NCBI GenBank assembly: GCA_009785875.1 | Contig: WQUF01000055.1 | Location: 1-16,824 of the forward strand | DNA from: Oscillospiraceae bacterium | GTDB taxonomy: Bacteria > Bacillota > Clostridia > Clostridiales > Clostridiaceae | Direction of reading: 5' to 3' | Length of the DNA: 16,824 bases | Part shown: positions 14,017 to 16,824 of the stretch, one piece after another | Layout: each line of letters opens with the position of its first letter | How positions within the stretch are numbered: position 1 is the first letter of the stretch | Notes under the pieces: generated by a model | Databases searched by the model: none | Told to the model about the DNA's origin: nothing | Seen by the model: the letters and a program-made list of their open reading frames with translations, nothing else | Made by a program: the position numbers and the translations under genes

Positions 14017-14814
14017 TTATAGTGCAGTTTTTGAAAAATAACTTGGTTGTTCCTTAACAGGCTCTTCTGGCACTTTTAGCTCTTCTGGTACTTTTAGCCC
14101 TTTCCTTACTACCTTTGCTTTAGATGGCTTATACTCTGGAATAGATGTGAGAACGAGTAAGTCCAAATAATTTTCGATATCTTCGTTTGTCTTTACAGAG
14201 TTGTCAAAATAGAAAATTAAAAGAACAACTAAAATCGAGAGAATTAAACCAACTATTCCAAATAAACCTATATCTCTTAAATCATTAATATTAGAAGGCT
14301 CTTTAGCTACCTCCCCTTTATCTATAGTGTAGACATTTTGTATATTATAGATATTTAAAACCTCTACTGCAAATACATTAGGAATTTCATTTGCAATCTT
14401 TTCTGCAATCACTGGATCATAATCCTTAACTGTGACTTGTAAAATCTCTGTATTTTGCACTGAGACAACTGAAATATTTTTAGATAACTTAACCTCATCA
14501 ATATTAATACCTAAATTATCAATAACATTATTAAGAACTCTTTTACTCTTAATAATCTGGCTATATGTATCAACTAACTTTTGATTGAGCAAAATATCGT
14601 TTTGAGTTATAGCATCATCTGTGTTATTAACACTTTGCGTTGATTGAGATAATTGCTTAGATAAAACCAAAGTAGTTGAGGACTCGTAAACTGGTTTTTT
14701 ATAATATTTAGAATAAACAAAACCTAGAACTAAAAAAACTAAAGTTGATAAAATGATGAAAATCTTCTTATCTAAAATTACTTTCAAGAGCTGTCTTAAA
14801 TCTAATTCTTCCAT
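14017..14814 (-). CDS. cpsC: CpsC-type polysaccharide co-polymerase / kinase activator
   Basis: This 265-aa Wzz-domain membrane protein has helix 1 at about 17-35 and helix 2 at about 183-203, with the extracellular chain-length domain between them. The N-terminus MEELDLRQLLKVILDKK and the segment YESSTTLVLSKQ are typical. After helix 2, the cytoplasmic DNSVKTNEDIENYLDLLVLTSIPEY is the region that binds and activates the kinase. The C-terminal tail holds a short duplication (LKVPEE twice, residues 240-251) and ends SYFSKTAL. It leads the cpsC-cpsD-cpsB operon, in the same order as ywqCDE. AGGG is 5 bases before the ATG. Confidence 0.93.
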   Translation of the reverse strand: MEELDLRQLLKVILDKKIFIILSTLVFLVLGFVYSKYYKKPVYESSTTLVLSKQLSQSTQSVNNTDDAITQNDILLNQKLVDTYSQIIKSKRVLNNVIDNLGINIDEVKLSKNISVVSVQNTEILQVTVKDYDPVIAEKIANEIPNVFAVEVLNIYNIQNVYTIDKGEVAKEPSNINDLRDIGLFGIVGLILSILVVLLIFYFDNSVKTNEDIENYLDLLVLTSIPEYKPSKAKVVRKGLKVPEELKVPEEPVKEQPSYFSKTAL

Positions 14815-14868
14815 AATTACCCTATGATGCCTCCATATCTTTACAAATTATTTAAATTACATATAAAA

Positions 14869-14897
14869 ATAATAACACTTATTGTAATATTTTGCAA
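14869..14897 (-). promoter_or_regulatory. Promoter of the cpsCDB operon
   Basis: On the minus strand TTGCAA (14897-14892) is followed after exactly 17 bases by TATTAT (14874-14869). The predicted leader of about 48 bases ends with GGAGG and AGGG upstream of the cpsC start. Confidence 0.7.
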
Positions 14898-14935
14898 TGT
14901 TTTTTATCAAATTTAAATATACTATGAGAAAAAGT

Positions 14936-14970
14936 GAGAATGAATTGAGAAATTTCTCTAATTCATTCTC
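14936..14970 (-). terminator. Long-stem intrinsic terminator of the small DUF pair
   Basis: GAGAATGAATT-GAGAAA pairs with TTTCTC-T-AATTCATTCTC, a 17-bp stem with one bulged T and almost no loop. On the minus strand it is followed by ACTTTTTCT. It starts 9 bases after the stop of the gene at 14980 and separates that unit from cpsC. Confidence 0.85.
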
Positions 14971-14979
14971 TAAAAAGAT

Positions 14980-15192
14980 CTATTTCAAGGTCTCTTCCAT
15001 AAGTGTTTTTTTAACGCATTTAGAAAGCATAACAATTGGCACCTGTTTTAATACAGCTTCCTTCTCTATTAAAAGATCAGAAAAAGAGAGGATCTCAGCT
15101 GTATCGATGTCCGATTTAAGATCCTTTAAGGTTAAGATCTTTGTCGAACCATCACTAAGAGCAAAATAATAATCGACACTAATTGTAGCCAT
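14980..15192 (-). CDS. Small protein resembling DUF2922, 70 aa
   Basis: Function unknown. The sequence MATISVDYYFALSDGSTKILTLKDLKSDIDT has the strand-turn-strand layout of the DUF2922 family (FxxxDGxxxTLxLxxxKxD), followed by a helix and VPIVMLSKCVKKTL. DUF2922 proteins are usually encoded beside a DUF1659 protein, which fits the gene 4 bases upstream. GGAAGGAT stands 6 bases before the ATG, so the frame is real. No membrane segment or signal is present. Family naming is from pattern memory and is moderate. Confidence 0.7.
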   Translation of the reverse strand: MATISVDYYFALSDGSTKILTLKDLKSDIDTAEILSFSDLLIEKEAVLKQVPIVMLSKCVKKTLMEETLK

Positions 15193-15196
15193 AGTC

Positions 15197-15415
15197 TTAT
15201 CCTTCCATCAACAGAGTTAAACTGCTTTTGAGTATTTCCTTAGGTGCACTCGCAAGCATATCACCAGCAGCTCGACCTACTGCGAAAAAGTCATCATCAG
15301 TAGCCTTTATTGGCATTACATCTAGAGTTTGTTTCTTTCTTTTCAGAAGACCCATTTCATCTATTAACTCATAAGAAATAACTATCGCATTTGTTCGTAT
15401 AAGAGTATTTAACAT
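15197..15415 (-). CDS. Small protein resembling DUF1659, 72 aa
   Basis: Function unknown. It resembles DUF1659: an N-terminal strand region (IRTNAIVISYELIDEMGLLKRKKQTLDVMPIKA) followed by TDDDFFAVGRAAGDML, the typical T-D-(D/E)-x-(F/L)-xxVxxAxxxL helix. The tail APKEILKSSLTLLMEG is longer than usual. GGAGG lies 8 bases before the ATG. It heads a two-gene unit with the DUF2922-like gene, divergent from the ParB-like gene. The conservation of this pair suggests partner proteins. Confidence 0.7.
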   Translation of the reverse strand: MLNTLIRTNAIVISYELIDEMGLLKRKKQTLDVMPIKATDDDFFAVGRAAGDMLASAPKEILKSSLTLLMEG

Positions 15416-15568
15416 AAAAACTTCCTCCTTATTTTATAATACCTATTATCATAATATGCAGATGAAAGTTTAACGTTACAAAGATTAATAATAAAAATTT
15501 AATTTATAAGGTATCATATATAAAAATGATTCATATTATAATATATAATAATTCTTATAGGAGAACCC

Positions 15569-16702
15569 ATGAAAAGAGTAAAATTGCAAAGAGAGAGATT
15601 GGGAATGGACTTAAAGCCTTATGTTCCAGACCCTAGAGAGATAAGCGAAGAGATCCCAGTGCCAATGACCCCCGAGCAGAGGGAATACTATAAAAAAAGA
15701 GAAATAGAATTGATTAAACGCCGTGCAAAAACTGTAAACGAAAAGCCTTGTTATCACGGTACGCTTCAGATGATAGATGTGGAGATCATCCAAGATAACT
15801 ACGGTTCGTGGAATCTATTCGATCTTCCTGATGAAATGGAACAATACGATCTCATGAGAAGCATTGAGAGCGTGGGCTTAATAAATCCAATCTATTGCAC
15901 TGTTGATAATGCTGGTAATTATAGCGTTATAATCGGAAGAGTTAGGGTCATCGCTTATTGCAACCTTTATGAAAAATATGGAAAAGACATAAAATATAAA
16001 TATATCCCAAGCTATGTAATACCATTTGATGAAATAGACGAACTCTACCTGCGCTCCTTGATAATAGAATCGAACATCTGTTTTAGAAAAATCTCTAAAT
16101 TCAACATGATACGAGCTTTGATAGAGAACTATCAGATAATGAAGGAAATGAAGCAATTTCGCAGAGAGAAAAATGTCGGAATGGAAATTGCGAAGATGTT
16201 CCATATTAGCGAAGCTACAACATTTAACTTTTTAAAGATCCAGGAATTATGCAATAAAGGTTTAGCACTTTTATATGATGAGAAAATAAGCTTGCAAGTA
16301 GCGACATACCTAACAAAAGTCCCAATGGAAATGCAGGAGAAGATCATAGATTCATACGGAGTAGAAGGGATGAAGGCAATTCATAAGATGAAGCTACTTA
16401 CAAATAAACAGGATATAACCATGGAAGACTTGGAAAAACTATTGAAAAAAGTAGAAAATATCGAGCCTTATACCACGACGATAACGATAAAGATATGCCA
16501 ATATATACTAGATGCATTTTTAAAACATTTGCTTTCATTTAAGGAAAAGGAAGCAACAAGGCAAGCTGAACTAGTCGGCGGTAAATTTAGCAATGTGTTT
16601 AAAATAAGGTTTAAACAAGACCATATGGAGGAATACTTAAATGCAGGACGAATCGATAAGGCTACCTTAGATAAACTTGTAACAGTGAATAATGAAAATT
16701 GA
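15569..16702 (+). CDS. Divergent orphan ParB/Spo0J-like protein, 377 aa
   Basis: This protein has the ParB N-terminal fold and a DNA-binding helix-turn-helix but is unusual. After a charged N-terminal extension (1-65), the ParB-like region runs from about 68 to 190: LMRSIESVGLINPIYCTV (95-112), IIGRVRVIAY (121-130) and IIESNICFRKIS (165-176). In standard ParB these blocks read G(E/H)RR(Y/F)xA and ENxxRxxL; here the first is GRVRVIAY, so the paired arginines of the CTP-binding motif are altered. The HTH is at about 204-225 (VGMEIAKMFHISEATTFNFLKIQ). The C-terminal third is helical. There is no parA nearby, so a chromosome-segregation role is doubtful; a regulatory role is possible. AGGAG lies 5 bases before the ATG. 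The last codons (VNNEN) come from a dispersed repeat. Confidence 0.75.
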   Translation: MKRVKLQRERLGMDLKPYVPDPREISEEIPVPMTPEQREYYKKREIELIKRRAKTVNEKPCYHGTLQMIDVEIIQDNYGSWNLFDLPDEMEQYDLMRSIESVGLINPIYCTVDNAGNYSVIIGRVRVIAYCNLYEKYGKDIKYKYIPSYVIPFDEIDELYLRSLIIESNICFRKISKFNMIRALIENYQIMKEMKQFRREKNVGMEIAKMFHISEATTFNFLKIQELCNKGLALLYDEKISLQVATYLTKVPMEMQEKIIDSYGVEGMKAIHKMKLLTNKQDITMEDLEKLLKKVENIEPYTTTITIKICQYILDAFLKHLLSFKEKEATRQAELVGGKFSNVFKIRFKQDHMEEYLNAGRIDKATLDKLVTVNNEN

Positions 16703-16726
16703 ATAATGGTAATAGTGAATAGTGAT
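16685..16726. repeat. Dispersed gtgaaYaatgaa-type repeat, copy 2
   Basis: The run gtgaataatgaaaattgaa, followed by taatggtaatagtgaatagtg, resembles copy 1 near 12279-12318. It provides the final VNNEN codons and the stop of the ParB-like gene. Confidence 0.6.
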
Positions 16727-16731
16727 GGATA

Positions 16732-16757
16732 AATTATTTTAATAAATTAAAATAATT
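16732..16757 (+). terminator. AT-only hairpin after the ParB-like gene
   Basis: AATTATTTTAA and TTAAAATAATT (loop TAAA) form a perfect 11-bp stem of A-T pairs. No clear T tail follows, so terminator function is weak inference. Confidence 0.3.
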
Positions 16758-16824
16758 ATAAAAATAATTTGTTGAACTAATGAGTTTATTAAAAAAAGTT
16801 AATTGAATTTGAAAATGTATAAAA

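Noticed and set aside
14897..15169. Plus-strand frame of 90 codons opposite the DUF2922-like gene
   Set aside because: It crosses the terminator hairpin, has no ribosome site, and is a shadow of the better-supported minus-strand gene.
1..16824. CRISPR arrays, rRNA genes, prophage, complete insertion sequences, defence or toxin-antitoxin cassettes
   Set aside because: I looked for regularly spaced repeats, transposase or integrase motifs and defence-type domains on both strands and found none beyond the small MITE.

Overview
The window comes from an AT-rich Gram-positive anaerobe of the Firmicutes, most likely a member of the Clostridia. The evidence is strong GGAGG-type ribosome binding sites, sigma-A-like promoters, RNase M5, a sortase, a CpsBCD tyrosine-kinase module, and the conserved order tatD, 3D/G5 protein, rnmV, rsmA. 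I do not name a species.

Layout. Bases 1-1776 (minus strand) hold a GntR/YtrA-type regulator, an ABC ATPase and a partial ABC-2 permease with overlapping ends. This block is visibly richer in G+C than what follows. Bases 2025-4159 (minus) hold, in transcription order, an orphan sortase, tadA, a GNAT acetyltransferase and an Imm51-like immunity protein, ending at an intrinsic terminator. A tRNA-Arg(CCU) gene with its own promoter lies at 4421-4497. Bases 4642-10276 (plus) form a probable operon: tatD, a membrane-anchored DUF348/G5/3D wall protein, rnmV, rsmA, and two proteins I cannot assign (one acidic, 576 residues; one membrane-anchored, 181 residues). A terminator closes it. The lgt promoter sits directly on that terminator's T tract, and lgt is followed by a lipoprotein and a small ferredoxin.

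From 12278 to 12520 lie two hairpins and a 129-bp MITE-like element with terminal inverted repeats and a perfect 8-bp target duplication. The right-hand copy of the duplication contains the stop codon of the next gene. Bases 12521-14814 (minus) hold cpsC, cpsD and cpsB (polysaccharide co-polymerase, tyrosine kinase, phosphatase) with their own promoter but no glycosyltransferases in view. Bases 14980-15415 (minus) hold two tiny genes resembling the DUF1659/DUF2922 pair, followed by a long terminator hairpin. A divergent orphan ParB-like gene fills 15569-16702.

How the genes fit together: RsmA and RNase M5 mature ribosomal RNA and TadA modifies tRNA-Arg. Sortase, Lgt, the lipoprotein, the 3D protein and CpsBCD all concern the cell envelope. 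No complete new defence or mobile system is visible. The least explained parts are the rsmA-lgt interval proteins, the MITE at the cpsB stop, a dispersed repeat that forms the C-terminal codons of two unrelated proteins, and the divergent ParB.
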